A stretch of DNA of 64,000 bases, from assembly GCF_025685605.1 (NCBI RefSeq), contig NZ_JAGTUT010000001.1, positions 4,672,693 to 4,736,692 on the forward strand, written 5' to 3'. The translations under genes were made by a program, and so were the position numbers. Position 1 is the stretch's first letter, and each line of letters opens with the position of its first letter. Positions 26,753 through 36,957 of the stretch are shown here, piece after piece. The notes below the pieces were generated by a model that was not told the origin of the DNA, did no database searches, and saw only the letters and a list, made by a program, of their open reading frames with translations. Source of the stretch: Granulicella arctica. Lineage in GTDB: Bacteria; Acidobacteriota; Terriglobia; Terriglobales; Acidobacteriaceae.

Positions 26753-26873
26753 TATTCGAGCTGCGTCTTCTTTGACACGGGCGAGTGAAGACAAAAACTC
26801 TCAAAGAGCCGGGGGAGCCAGAATACTCCGGTGTGAACCGTCAGCCCTCGATTACTCAGCAGTCCGTCGGCGA

Positions 26874-29800
26874 CTACGGTATGTCAACGAGTATGCGAGA
26901 ACCTGAGTTGAAGACAAGGTAGTTCCCGGCGATGGTTGAAACTCCTTGATTCAACAGCACAGTTGTTTTACCAAGTAGGAGGGGTTCTGTCCAAACAAGC
27001 GCGCCAGTACTCAGGGAATAGATGGAATAGGTGACTGGTGAATAGATCTCGTTGGGGCTTACAGTCTGGAAGCCACCAAGATATCCCGAATTCTGAGGTG
27101 GAGCGAGTTGGGGAAGCGTGGGCAGGTTAGCGAGCTGGTTGCCCGTGGCATCGAAGATCGCTGCCCCGGTACTGGCCAAGGTCCCATTGCCGTTGTTCCC
27201 AGTGAAGTTGTTGACCAGGAGTCGGTTGTTGTCGATCCAGCCAACGATGAAACCGTTCACGGTCGCGACAAGCGCACCGTTCTTGTAGATGCTGGTCTGG
27301 GAGGTCGCCGAGTAGTCGCCCGTCGAGGCGGCCACGAGGGTTCCATCGGGTGATAGGAACATGGCTTCGCTTCCTTCATAGACGCCGGAAGCTGGGTGGT
27401 CGGACCAGATGATGGGAGTACCAGCAAGCGGGGTGACTTGGCGGGTGTAATCGAAGTACAGCCCGTTATAGGTGCCTAATAGTTGACCAAGGGCAGTGCC
27501 TGAGCCAGAGAGCGTGAAATCGAAGAGAAACGGAGTGGGCGGCGTGTCGACAAATTGATAAGGAAAGCTTTTGGTAAGAGTGCCGTCGGGCAGCGAATAA
27601 ATGTTGAGAGTTCGGTCGGGTTCATATTGCGACTCGACATCGCTTGCTTTAGCGGCGAGAACAGTTCCGTCGATCGAGAGGGCTAGCTTGGAGCTAGTGA
27701 AGTTAATGGTGTTGGTGATCGTTGGGGAATCGGGATTGTAGGAAAGTATCTTGCCTGAGGCAGTGGCGATCGAGACCAGCCCAGGTGCTCCCGCGATGCT
27801 TAGAGCGTTGCCGTAGCCAAAGAAGCGGGTGTTGGTTGTGACACTCGGGCCATCGAGGACGACTCCATTGTGGTTTCCAGCGACCCATTGCGTGGGAGAG
27901 GTTGCAGCAAAGGTAGTTACATAGGCAACGGGCAGCGTGGCCTGCGTGAGGACTGGGGTTGAACCGGAGAGGTCAACGATAGAGGCGGCGCCCGTTCCAT
28001 AGGCCAGCAGACCGATTGTAGAACCTGAGGGAACGAGTGTGGTGATCGAGCCGAAGGGGTACGAGATGACCGGGGTGGTCGCTCCGACCGTGTAAAAGAT
28101 GAGGCTCGAACTGGATGGGAAGCGCCAGAGCCAGTTACCGTACCCGTTAAGACCCTCTAACGAGTTGAGAGAGATCATGCCTTCCTGGCTCGAGAGGGAA
28201 GAGTACGTATAGACGCTATAGAGAGGCGGCGAAAACGGTGGGTTGAGGTCCAGCGTGTTGGTAATGAAATGGCTGCCATCAGTAAACCAAGTGTTGAAAT
28301 TGGCAAGAAAGACTGGGCCGATGGACGAGGTTCCGTTCGGGATGGAATCAGTTTCGATCACATTGTTGCCTGCTGGCCCAAGTGCGACCTGAAGCTGTTG
28401 TGGAGCGGCAAAGGCGTTGGCTCGCGAGTAGTCGCCAGAACGGGTGAATAGCTGGTGTCCATCAGCCGTACTCCAAACAAAAAGCCCCGAAGAGTAGCCA
28501 GCAGCGACATAGCTGCCGTCGGTCGCAAGCTTCCACCAGGAGATTCGGGCGAGAGCGGGCAAACTCACGGTAGTGATGAGCTTGCCATTCGCATTGGAGC
28601 GAATCTCAACTGTATTTGCAGCGCCGATAGCCAGCGCTGCACCGGCCATATCCGCTGGATAGGGGAGTTTCGGGTTCGGCGCAATTGCATCGCCACTGGC
28701 TAGCTCGTTGGTTGCGATGTAGTCCCACAACGCCCAGTGACCACTGATGTCCTGACTGAAGAGACGGGTGGGTTGGAGACGCAGGAGGGAGATCTGATTG
28801 GCGTGACCTAGATCCACAAGGCTAAAGACGCTGAAGCTGGCCACCGCAATGCCAAGGTTTGCGGTGGTTGAGCCAACGGCGTTGCTTGCGGTGATTGTGT
28901 AATTAGTCTGCGCGCTGACGGCACCTGGGGTTCCGGAGATGGCTCCCGTCGTTGCACTCAGGCTCAGTCCATTTGGAAGTGCAGGACTGATGGTGTAGCT
29001 GGTCACGGTTCCGGTAATTGTAGGTGTATCCGTAGTGATGGCCTGGCCGACGTTTGCCGCAATGGTTGTTTGTGGATAGGCGAGACCGGTTGGGGCACCG
29101 AGGTTGACGACGATCTGCACGGTTGCTGTCGTATTGCCGGAAGCATTGGCGGCAGTGACGGTGTAGGTCGCTTGTAGGACGGCTGCGGCTGGGGTTCCGG
29201 AGATGGCTCCTGTCGACACGCTCAGGCTAAGTCCAGTCGGCAGTGCAGGACTGACGGTATAGCTGGTCACGGTTCCGGTCACGCTTGGCGTATCCGTGGC
29301 GATAGCCTGGCCGATTGTTGCAGCAATGTTTGTTTGCGGATAGATGAGGTTGGTTGGGGCGCTGAGGTTGACGACGATCTGCACGGTTGCTGTCGTATTG
29401 CCGGAAGCATTGGCGGCGGTAACGGTGTAGGTCGCTTGCGGGACGGCTGCGGCTGGGGTTCCGGAGATGGCTCCTGTCGTGGCATTCAGGCTAAGTCCTG
29501 CAGGAAGCGCAGGAGAAATGGTGTAGCTGGTCACGATTCCGGTCACGCTTGGGATGTCTGCGGCGATCGCCTGGCCTACTGCGGCCGTGATCTTAGTCTG
29601 CGGATAAGCGAGATTGGTGGGCGGGGCCACGTTCACGACAATTTGTACGGCCGCCATCGTTGAGCCTGAAAGATTCGTGGCTGTAATCGTGTAGGTCGCC
29701 TGAGCCGCGACCATGGTCGGGACGCCGGAGATTGTTCCAGTCGACGTACTGAGACTAAGTCCAGCGGGGAGCGCCGGACTGACGGTAAAGCTCGTTACGG

Positions 29801-30305
29801 TCCCGGTTACGGTGGGCATATCCGGCGTGATGGCCTGGCCGACTGTCGCGACGATAGCGGTTTGCGGATAGACAAGGAGTGTTGGCGCGAGTGCATTGAC
29901 CACAATCTGCAAGGTGGTCGTCGTATTGCCCGAAGAGCTCATTGCAGTCACGGTGTAGGTAGCTTGTGCTGCGACCGCTGTCGGCGTTCCAGAGATTGCT
30001 CCCGTCGTGGCGTTGAGGTTGAGTCCTGCAGGAAGCGCTGGACTAATGGTATAGCTCGTTACAGTTCCGGTGACAGAAGGAGTATCTGCAGCGATCTCCT
30101 GGCCTACCATCGCGGTGATGGTACTTTGCGGATAAACCAGATTTGTCGGCGGAGCCGGGTTTGAGGGGTTTGAGGGATGCGAGCCGCAACCTACTATCGC
30201 GAGCAGCAGACAGGCTAAGGTGAGCAGAAACGTGGTTATAAGCTGTGCTCGATAAGACAACTGCCTCTCTACAAGCACAACAGAGTTGATTGCCACAACA
30301 ACCAC
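26874..30305 (-). CDS. Lipoprotein with five putative Ig (He_PIG) repeats and a propeller-like region
   Basis: A 1,143-residue exported protein. An N-terminal hydrophobic segment ends in a lipobox (LLLAIVGC, Cys 40), so it is probably anchored to a membrane by lipid. Residues 52-491 hold five repeats of about 88 residues with the PIG pattern (YPQ...VGQ, SYTISPALPAGLSLNATTGAISGTP, ATYTVTA, NTTATVQIVVN). The rest has short repeated beta segments (for example IDGTVLAAKASD, LNIYSLPDGTLTKSF) like a quinoprotein or WD propeller. The start is GTG. Such proteins are common in Acidobacteriota; a surface-binding role is possible but not shown. Confidence 0.8.
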   Translation of the reverse strand: MVVVAINSVVLVERQLSYRAQLITTFLLTLACLLLAIVGCGSHPSNPSNPAPPTNLVYPQSTITAMVGQEIAADTPSVTGTVTSYTISPALPAGLNLNATTGAISGTPTAVAAQATYTVTAMSSSGNTTTTLQIVVNALAPTLLVYPQTAIVATVGQAITPDMPTVTGTVTSFTVSPALPAGLSLSTSTGTISGVPTMVAAQATYTITATNLSGSTMAAVQIVVNVAPPTNLAYPQTKITAAVGQAIAADIPSVTGIVTSYTISPALPAGLSLNATTGAISGTPAAAVPQATYTVTAANASGNTTATVQIVVNLSAPTNLIYPQTNIAATIGQAIATDTPSVTGTVTSYTVSPALPTGLSLSVSTGAISGTPAAAVLQATYTVTAANASGNTTATVQIVVNLGAPTGLAYPQTTIAANVGQAITTDTPTITGTVTSYTISPALPNGLSLSATTGAISGTPGAVSAQTNYTITASNAVGSTTANLGIAVASFSVFSLVDLGHANQISLLRLQPTRLFSQDISGHWALWDYIATNELASGDAIAPNPKLPYPADMAGAALAIGAANTVEIRSNANGKLITTVSLPALARISWWKLATDGSYVAAGYSSGLFVWSTADGHQLFTRSGDYSRANAFAAPQQLQVALGPAGNNVIETDSIPNGTSSIGPVFLANFNTWFTDGSHFITNTLDLNPPFSPPLYSVYTYSSLSSQEGMISLNSLEGLNGYGNWLWRFPSSSSLIFYTVGATTPVISYPFGSITTLVPSGSTIGLLAYGTGAASIVDLSGSTPVLTQATLPVAYVTTFAATSPTQWVAGNHNGVVLDGPSVTTNTRFFGYGNALSIAGAPGLVSIATASGKILSYNPDSPTITNTINFTSSKLALSIDGTVLAAKASDVESQYEPDRTLNIYSLPDGTLTKSFPYQFVDTPPTPFLFDFTLSGSGTALGQLLGTYNGLYFDYTRQVTPLAGTPIIWSDHPASGVYEGSEAMFLSPDGTLVAASTGDYSATSQTSIYKNGALVATVNGFIVGWIDNNRLLVNNFTGNNGNGTLASTGAAIFDATGNQLANLPTLPQLAPPQNSGYLGGFQTVSPNEIYSPVTYSIYSLSTGALVWTEPLLLGKTTVLLNQGVSTIAGNYLVFNSGSRILVDIP
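28833..30152 (-). repeat. Five tandem Ig-like coding repeats
   Basis: Five copies of about 264 bases, encoding 88-residue modules. Copies 3 and 4 are nearly identical over their second halves (both encode ATYTVTAANASGNTTATVQ), a sign of recent duplication or conversion; copies 1 and 2 are more diverged. Confidence 0.8.
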
Positions 30306-31472
30306 CCTATCTAGGTACAGTGGAACTCTACCACCTGTCAGTGTAGACCGTCGACGAACAATTGTAGAGCGCTTTGAACCTTTTGCTTCTTCAGCCGACA
30401 GACTGGCTGATTTCCCACGAGATTGTCAACGAATATAAGAACGAGAAGGTTCTGTAAATCATCGAGTTCCGGGCAGCAACCGCAACGAAGAGACAAAAAA
30501 GAACGGGAGTTCACGATCCCGGGCCTCGGCAAGCTCGTAAGAGCTCAGCATGCTGCGCGTCTCGGTCGCAATCTTCAGACCGGCGAATCGATCAAGACCA
30601 AGGCAAAGACGACAGTGAAGTCCGCGTCGCGGAGGCAGCCAAGGATGCTTAAATAGCATTGCGATTGACGATGCGGGTTGGATGGTTCCAGACTTCGGGC
30701 CCCAGCCCTAAAACCGTTGCCGCTCGAGTGCTGGCCGAGGTGACGCGGCAGGTCGAGCATCCGGATCGAGAGTTCTAGATACTTTGCAATGCGGGGATGA
30801 TGGCGATCGAAACCGGCGTTCTTGAACTGCTCCTCTATCGTGTCGGTCGGTCCCTTCCCCTCCCAGGAGCCGACGGGAGCTTCGTGGTCTCGGCATCGAA
30901 GCCGAGCGCCTTCCCTCGCTGCGCGGCCTACTGGCAACCTAGCTTTGCCGGCGCGACAGTCACCGTTCTCAGCCCGTATGGGGGAGGCTCCTCAACCGGT
31001 GGCCGCCTTCCATTCAAGGCGCGGGCGGCAACGATGTCACGCTCTGGATCAAGGCTCCTCGACCGCATGGAGGGCAGCATCACTCGCCGGCTCGCCGACT
31101 ACCGCTTGGTTCATGGCGTGCTTTCACCCATCCTCGAGATGAAACTGGTCGGAGACAACGAACTCACGGTCATCTACACGAGCCGCGGCCTGCTCCTGCA
31201 TCTTGATAGGGCCGCATTCATTGTTCCATTTCTCAAGGATTACACGCTGCCTGCAGGCGGGGTTACGATGGTCGCCGAGGGCTGATTGATCTCTCAATCG
31301 AAGATCAACGGCAAAGGACCTTTAGTGACTGAAACTTTGCCGATCAAAGGATCCAGCATTCGCCTCACCGCGGGGTCTAAGCTGATTTCTTGGGTTGGCG
31401 GTCACACTTCTTCCCAGATTCTCTTAGGCTTGTCCAACGTGCCTTCTGCTTGTTGTACGGATCACTTTCTGC
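30306..31472. other. Region without an intact gene; holds gene fragments
   Basis: Besides the histone-like HU fragment described separately, a plus-strand frame 30797-31285 (162 codons) is open. Its second half (ITRRLADYRLVHGVLSPILEMKLVGDNELTVIY, FLKDYTLPAGGVTMVAEG) looks protein-like, but I cannot name it and see no ribosome binding site. It may be a further remnant. Confidence 0.35.
30480..30656 (+). pseudogene. C-terminal fragment of an HU-like DNA-binding protein
   Basis: The frame reads KKEREFTIPGLGKLVRAQHAARLGRNLQTGESIKTKAKTTVKSASRRQPRMLK. The phrases FTIPGLGKLVRA and GRNxQTGExIKxxAKTxVK are the hallmark of the DNA-binding arm of HU/IHF family proteins. The N-terminal half (dimerisation helices) is absent and no start codon with a binding site fits, so the gene is broken. 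Confidence 0.6.
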
Positions 31473-32762
31473 TTACCAGATCGTGACCGCGAGTATCTTG
31501 GCGGAGCCTGCCATTCCGTTGACTACATCCGTGCTCAGCACCACTTCGAAGTCGTGATCCTTGAAGCGAGGGCCAAGCCGTCGCCGCAACTCTTCGACTT
31601 GATTGCTGTCGGAGATGAACTCTCCGGCCGCCGCGGTCCCGCTCATGCCGATGCCTGCTACGACCATCTCGGGTTGACCTGTTTGTTGATTGTGGAGCCG
31701 CGCGATGATTGCGTAGTCATTTGTGACCGCACCATAAGGCTGCTTGAGATCCAACGACCACTCCTTCGCGGCTGGATTCAGCTGATCTGAGATCCAATAT
31801 CGCTCCCGATCACTGCCGGTAAAGCGAAAGCGGAGTGGAGTAAGCGCACGCATCGTCCACTGATTATCCAGCCCGCCAATCAGGATCGTAGGCCCGTCGC
31901 GCAGATCTTCAAGGCTTGTAGCCACATTGAGTCGTACTCTGTAACTGCGATGATGGAGGGTAAGTAGATCCGCAATCTTCAGCGTGGCCAGTACATCGGA
32001 ATAGACGACGTTCTCATCAAGCGACTCGTGTACAAGGAAGGTAGAACCTCTACCCACTGCTGAGTCGAAGTTACGGATGGTAGAGCTGGTATTGCCCACC
32101 TCGGACGCTGAGGCAGGTCCTGGCCGCTTGCCAACGTCGGTAGGAATACAGAAGAGAATTGGCTGCCTAGAGCCAAGTATTGGTGCCCAGAGCTCCTCCA
32201 GAGCGGAGGGTTGGAGAAAGTGCACGTAGCCAAACAATCCGATGGCAGAAATAATCACTGTCACAAACGAGATGACCTGCCAACCGAAGATCCTTCGCCT
32301 CTCAGAATCGGCGGGCGCGGCAGAGATCAAGGCAGAGGCGGGTGAAGATGGTATTGGGTCTTCCAGAGCCTCGAAAACTTTCTTCGGTTCCCGGGTGCGA
32401 AACTCCGGAGCGTATCGCCCAGGTAGCAGTTCGATTCGCATCTCGGCGTCGTGCTCTTCATCATGGTAGTACTGCGCGATCCGTTTCCGTACCTCCGCGA
32501 TGGTAACGCGAACGATGGGGTCGGTCGCGGTGTCGTAGTCAGGTGGGCGATCAAATACACGTACACCGAGTAGACGCTCCTTGAGGTATTCGCCACGGCC
32601 CTCAAGTGTCTCTTCCACAATGAAACGTAGAAGAGCAGGGTACCTTCGACTGTTCTTGAAGTGGTGAGTCTCAAGCAGACGGTGAAGCTGCAGACGTACG
32701 CGATCGCGCTCCTCTTCGCTCATAGGTGCGGCGACGGACGTCGGTTCGTGTGTGGTGTACAT
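31473..32762 (-). CDS. Membrane-anchored DNA-binding-like regulator typical of Acidobacteriota
   Basis: A 429-residue protein. Residues 20-125 (LHRLLETHHFKNSRRYPALLRFIVEETLEGR, LKERLLGVRVFDRPPDYDTATDPIVRVTIAEVRKRI) form a helical domain resembling a winged-helix regulator input. One membrane helix follows (VISFVTVIISAIGLFGYVHFL, about residues 163-183), and the remaining 240 residues would lie outside the cytoplasm. Proteins of this layout sit beside TonB-receptor genes in Acidobacteriota. Here the gene is divergent from the TonB receptor, with 281 bases between them, which suggests it controls that receptor. This function is inference. Confidence 0.6.
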   Translation of the reverse strand: MYTTHEPTSVAAPMSEEERDRVRLQLHRLLETHHFKNSRRYPALLRFIVEETLEGRGEYLKERLLGVRVFDRPPDYDTATDPIVRVTIAEVRKRIAQYYHDEEHDAEMRIELLPGRYAPEFRTREPKKVFEALEDPIPSSPASALISAAPADSERRRIFGWQVISFVTVIISAIGLFGYVHFLQPSALEELWAPILGSRQPILFCIPTDVGKRPGPASASEVGNTSSTIRNFDSAVGRGSTFLVHESLDENVVYSDVLATLKIADLLTLHHRSYRVRLNVATSLEDLRDGPTILIGGLDNQWTMRALTPLRFRFTGSDRERYWISDQLNPAAKEWSLDLKQPYGAVTNDYAIIARLHNQQTGQPEMVVAGIGMSGTAAAGEFISDSNQVEELRRRLGPRFKDHDFEVVLSTDVVNGMAGSAKILAVTIW

Positions 32763-33043
32763 GATGCGAGCCTTTCAAGCTGACTCAGCATAAGCCTGTC
32801 CCTGATGATCTGACAAGCTGTAACTCTTTACCTTCTTTACCTACGCCAAAATGTTGAAGATATGGCCTATATCAGTCTTTACCTAACGGGTTCATACCAG
32901 AATGTACCTGTTGCTTATGCGGGCCGGCGCGTAGAGTGCAGTGACGAAACGAAACGTTCGCGGATGAGGCGCAGAAGTTCGTTTGCCCTCGCCTGTCCTT
33001 TGTTCTCGCTCGATAAACCCTGCAACACAGGAATGAACTACCT

Positions 33044-36000
33044 ATGATTAAATCGATACGAAAGACAGACTCACCTTGCACTGGCCAGTGCGTAGAGACC
33101 TACTCCAGACGAGCATTGCGTTGGTTCTTACTCGCAGCAATCCTCATCTTTGCCCATTCTTTCGCATTTGGACAACTCACAACGGCTGACATTGTCGGAA
33201 CGGTTACGGACGCAACAGGCGCTGTTATCCCTGGAGCCAAGGTGACTGTACTCAACCTTGACACTCATGATCAGAGAAATGCCACTGCCAACGCAACCGG
33301 TGAGTACCAGTTCACCCTTCTTCCTGTGGGACGGTACACCGTCACAGTTGTGGTAGAAGGCTTTAAAACCTCAGCGACGTCAACCCTGCCCGTCGAGGCC
33401 GGCGACCGCGCCCGGGCCGATATCCACATGGAGACCGGCGGCTCATCAGAAACTGTGACCGTTGAAGCGCAGACCCCCCTACTGCAGGCTGATAACGCCG
33501 TCGTCAGTTCTACTGTGACAGCGAAGGCTGTGCAAGACCTTCCGCTTAATGGGCGAAACTTCGTGCAGTTGGTTCAGCTCGTGCCCGGGGCAAATGAAGG
33601 ACCAGGCAATGGTCTGACCAGTGGTGGCCGTCCGGACGACCGTCGCAATACTAGTGGCTTCTCTGTCAACGGGCAGGATGACACCCTGAACAACTATGTG
33701 ATCGACGGTATCGACGACAACGAGCGTGTGATCGGCACCATCGGCGTCAAGCCAAATGTCGAAGGAATCCAGGAGATCACCGTTCAGACGAATAGCTATT
33801 CTGCTGAGGCAGGCCGTACGGCGGGCGGAGTGGTCAACATCGTGACGCGCTCCGGTACCAACCAGTTTCATGGCACGGCTTACGAATTCTTCCGTAATGA
33901 CATCTTCGATGCCCGGAACGTCTTCCAGACAACAGGAAGCAAGCCCGAACTGCGGCAGAATCAGTTTGGAGCCAGCGTTGGAGGTCCAGTATTCAAAGAT
34001 CGCACCTTTTTCTTCGGAGACTATGAAGGGTATCGCCAGGTAGCCGGTGTCACGTACAACAGCACGGTGCCGACGATCGACGAGTACAACAACATTCATA
34101 GCATCGGTGGGGGTTCGCCATCTGCCCTGGTCGCCGCTGGAAAAGGTACGCAGGGAAGGGTTATTGATCCTATCGCGTTGAACTATCTGCTGCTGTTCCC
34201 CGCGCCAACGTCTGCGGGTCTGGCAAACAACTACACCGTCAGCCCTAATCGTACTCAGTACAGCAATATCTTCGACGCTCGGGTCGACCACAAGTTCAGT
34301 GCAAAGAATATGTTCTTCGGCCGGTACTCCTACAACAAGGTTGATACCAACACGCCTCAAGCGCTCGGGAACGCCAACGGACTTGACATCAGCGGAGGGC
34401 GGTATATTTTTGCGGGTCCTGCGACCAGTACGGCACAGCAGTATGCGTTTGGCCTCACACACATCATCAATCAGAACCTCGTGGTTGATCTGCGAGCAGC
34501 CTTCACGCGAGTCAACAACCTATCGCTTCCGCTGAACTACGGTTCGAATCCTGACACAAAGCTGGGTTTCGGATCAAATATGAACTTCAACGCCCTTTCC
34601 TCCTTCTTGACACCCATCCAGTTCGGACCATTCAGCGACATCGGAGATGGCGCCTACGTTCCGCTACAGGATATTGACAACACGTTTCAATACGCAGGAA
34701 GTGTGAGCTATACGAAGGGCGCCCACAATATAAAGGCTGGTGGAAGCTTCATACGTCGCCAAGCGCGCAACATACAGAGTGCCTTCGCTGCTGGTCAGTA
34801 TACCTTTGGCCTACCAAGCGATAACGTCTCGGGCAACCTGAAACAGACGCAGGACAATAATCTTGCCTCCTCGCTCGTGGGAGCTTTCTCTGCCGCAAGC
34901 CGCAACTACAACTTGAACCCACCGGATTACCGAAGTTATGAACCGAGTGGCTTCGTTCAAGACAGCTGGAAGATCACGCCGAACTTTACCCTAATCTTCG
35001 GCATCCGCTACGACGTTTTCACCCCGTTCACAGAAGCACATAATCACATTTCGAATTTTGACTTCCTGCAAGCTTCGGGATCTACGGCTGCAACGATCGC
35101 CTCTTCTCTCAAGGTGGCGGGGGCCAACGGCGTCGATGGACACGCAGGAATTCAGACAGACTACTCCAATCTCGCTCCGCGGCTTGGCTTCTCCACCTCG
35201 ATTACGCCGACCACGGTGGTTCGTGGAGGGTATGGACTAAGCTTCTTCCCAGGCAATTACACATCGAACGCCGACCTTAAGAACGCGCCGTTTGTCTCCG
35301 TCTACTCACCCAACTGCCAGTCGAGTGCGGCCGTGCAGATCGAGGCAAGTCAGGGCATAACCACTGGCCAGAATCCGGACTGCGCGAGCATCGCCGGCGC
35401 TAGTACCACCTTTGACCAAGGACTTCCGCTTCCTGCTCCACAGACAATTAGTAGTCCCGCACTTTCCTTTGTTGCGGAGAATCCACACTTTCGATCTGCA
35501 CTGATTCAGCAGTTCAACCTGCAAGTGGAGAAGCAGTTTGGAGCGAACGTCGTCACCATCGGCTATGTAGGAAACATAGGCCAACATCTGCCAGAGACAA
35601 TCAACGATATTAATGTACCGAAGCCTTTTGATCCGGCTACAGGCTCTTCTGCTCGCCCACTCTCGTCAACGCTGGGCAATTTGGGCCAAGTCGGATGGCT
35701 TCAGAGTGAGGGAGTTTCGAACTATCATGCTCTACAAACGTCGATCCAGCGCCGCTTCACGAAGGGGCTTGCGTTCGACGCAAACTACACCTTTGCCAAG
35801 GCTTTAAGCGACATCACGGGCTTCTCCGAGGAGGGCCAGCAGGGATGGAGTAACGCTGACCCAACACGGATTGGTCAGATTGAATATGGCATCGCCGAAA
35901 ACAATATCAAGAGCCGCTTCGCTTTATCTCTGAACTACGAGTTTCAATACGGCAAAGGATTTACCGGCATCAAGAAGCAGGTCCTTGCCGGCTGGCAGAT

Positions 36001-36478
36001 CAACACGATTGCGGTCTGGCAGAGTGGCAAGCCTTTCTCCATCGTAAATGGAGGTAGTGGTATCGATGGTATCTATACCAACAGGGCTACACCTGTGAAC
36101 AACGGTGGAAGCGATAGGCCAAATCAAATCAGTAATCCCCGTCTCTCCCATAAGACAAGCACGCAGTTCTTCAATACGGCTGCCTTCGCCCCTCAACCCC
36201 TTGGAACAATCGGCACCTCGCAGCGTAACTCGCTCTCAGGTCCAACCTTCCGCCACGTCGACCTATCGCTCTTCAAGGACTTTCCCATCATGGAACGTGC
36301 TACGGTCCAGTTCCGTGCAGAGTGCTTCGACATATCCAACACGCCAAACTTTTACATCAACAACAATGGTGGCAACAGCAGCACACAATTGGGCAATGCG
36401 GCTTTCGGTACGGTCGCGCAGGTCGATCCGAACTACGTTCCCCGTCAGTATCAATTCGCAGTCAAGCTTCGCTTCTAA
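33044..36478 (+). CDS. TonB-dependent receptor with carboxypeptidase-regulatory-like domain (Oar-like)
   Basis: A 1,144-residue outer membrane protein. A signal sequence lies at residues 24-43 (ALRWFLLAAILIFAHSFAFG). The domain TADIVGTVTDATGAVIPGAKVTV...GEYQFTLLPVGRYTVTV is a CarboxypepD_reg-like domain. The plug follows (VQDLPLNGRNFVQLVQLVPG, YVIDGIDDNE, GGVVNIVTRSGTNQFHGTAYEFFRND), then a large barrel ending in YQFAVKLRF, with a terminal Phe as in many outer membrane proteins. Such receptors import large ligands such as oligosaccharides or siderophores, or act in protein export. The ligand is not known. A strong hairpin terminator follows. Confidence 0.88.
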   Translation: MIKSIRKTDSPCTGQCVETYSRRALRWFLLAAILIFAHSFAFGQLTTADIVGTVTDATGAVIPGAKVTVLNLDTHDQRNATANATGEYQFTLLPVGRYTVTVVVEGFKTSATSTLPVEAGDRARADIHMETGGSSETVTVEAQTPLLQADNAVVSSTVTAKAVQDLPLNGRNFVQLVQLVPGANEGPGNGLTSGGRPDDRRNTSGFSVNGQDDTLNNYVIDGIDDNERVIGTIGVKPNVEGIQEITVQTNSYSAEAGRTAGGVVNIVTRSGTNQFHGTAYEFFRNDIFDARNVFQTTGSKPELRQNQFGASVGGPVFKDRTFFFGDYEGYRQVAGVTYNSTVPTIDEYNNIHSIGGGSPSALVAAGKGTQGRVIDPIALNYLLLFPAPTSAGLANNYTVSPNRTQYSNIFDARVDHKFSAKNMFFGRYSYNKVDTNTPQALGNANGLDISGGRYIFAGPATSTAQQYAFGLTHIINQNLVVDLRAAFTRVNNLSLPLNYGSNPDTKLGFGSNMNFNALSSFLTPIQFGPFSDIGDGAYVPLQDIDNTFQYAGSVSYTKGAHNIKAGGSFIRRQARNIQSAFAAGQYTFGLPSDNVSGNLKQTQDNNLASSLVGAFSAASRNYNLNPPDYRSYEPSGFVQDSWKITPNFTLIFGIRYDVFTPFTEAHNHISNFDFLQASGSTAATIASSLKVAGANGVDGHAGIQTDYSNLAPRLGFSTSITPTTVVRGGYGLSFFPGNYTSNADLKNAPFVSVYSPNCQSSAAVQIEASQGITTGQNPDCASIAGASTTFDQGLPLPAPQTISSPALSFVAENPHFRSALIQQFNLQVEKQFGANVVTIGYVGNIGQHLPETINDINVPKPFDPATGSSARPLSSTLGNLGQVGWLQSEGVSNYHALQTSIQRRFTKGLAFDANYTFAKALSDITGFSEEGQQGWSNADPTRIGQIEYGIAENNIKSRFALSLNYEFQYGKGFTGIKKQVLAGWQINTIAVWQSGKPFSIVNGGSGIDGIYTNRATPVNNGGSDRPNQISNPRLSHKTSTQFFNTAAFAPQPLGTIGTSQRNSLSGPTFRHVDLSLFKDFPIMERATVQFRAECFDISNTPNFYINNNGGNSSTQLGNAAFGTVAQVDPNYVPRQYQFAVKLRF

Positions 36479-36497
36479 GCTCGACTGCAAAACTGAC

Positions 36498-36533
36498 GAT
36501 CCGTTGTCCTGAATGTAATCAGGACAACGGATC
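36498..36533 (+). terminator. Terminator hairpin after the TonB receptor gene
   Basis: Exact 15-base arms GATCCGTTGTCCTGA (36498-36512) and its complement (36519-36533) with a 6-base loop, 20 bases after the stop. No clear U-tract. Confidence 0.65.
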
Positions 36534-36957
36534 GGAACGAATAAACTACACAAGACTTCTCGTAAACAGTAGTGCTACAAATACTCTAGTACAGGATCAA
36601 GCGGGCAATCAGACCGTCCACAAGTTCACCATCGCGAATGGCTTGTTCGAAGAAACAACGCCAAGTGTTCCAGACCGATGCTGCAGGAAGAGCAACCTCT
36701 ACGACTGAATGGGAAAGGGAACCACAAATTACACCTAAGAACAATGTCTGATGCTACGAAAAGGCAGAAAAAGCGCACCTATGGGGTGCGTATCTGGGGT
36801 TCTGGCCGTGCCGGAACTTCGATCGGGCAAACCAATGCACTCCCTACTGTGCAGTGTCTTACCACCACATCAGCCAAGGGCTGTAGTAGCAACGCGGGGG
36901 CGTGAGATAGCTCTTCCTCGCTACGCTGACATGTTAGCCAGTTACCGCGAAGGCGGA
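36534..36957. other. Gene-free stretch
   Basis: About 420 bases with only short frames that have no motif or binding site. I see nothing recognisable. Confidence 0.4.

Noticed and set aside
28833..30152. CRISPR-like array
   Set aside because: The repeats are 264-base protein-coding modules with no short constant repeat and unique spacer pattern.
33479..34462. A 327-codon minus-strand frame inside the TonB receptor gene
   Set aside because: Antisense shadow; the receptor shows plug and barrel motifs throughout.
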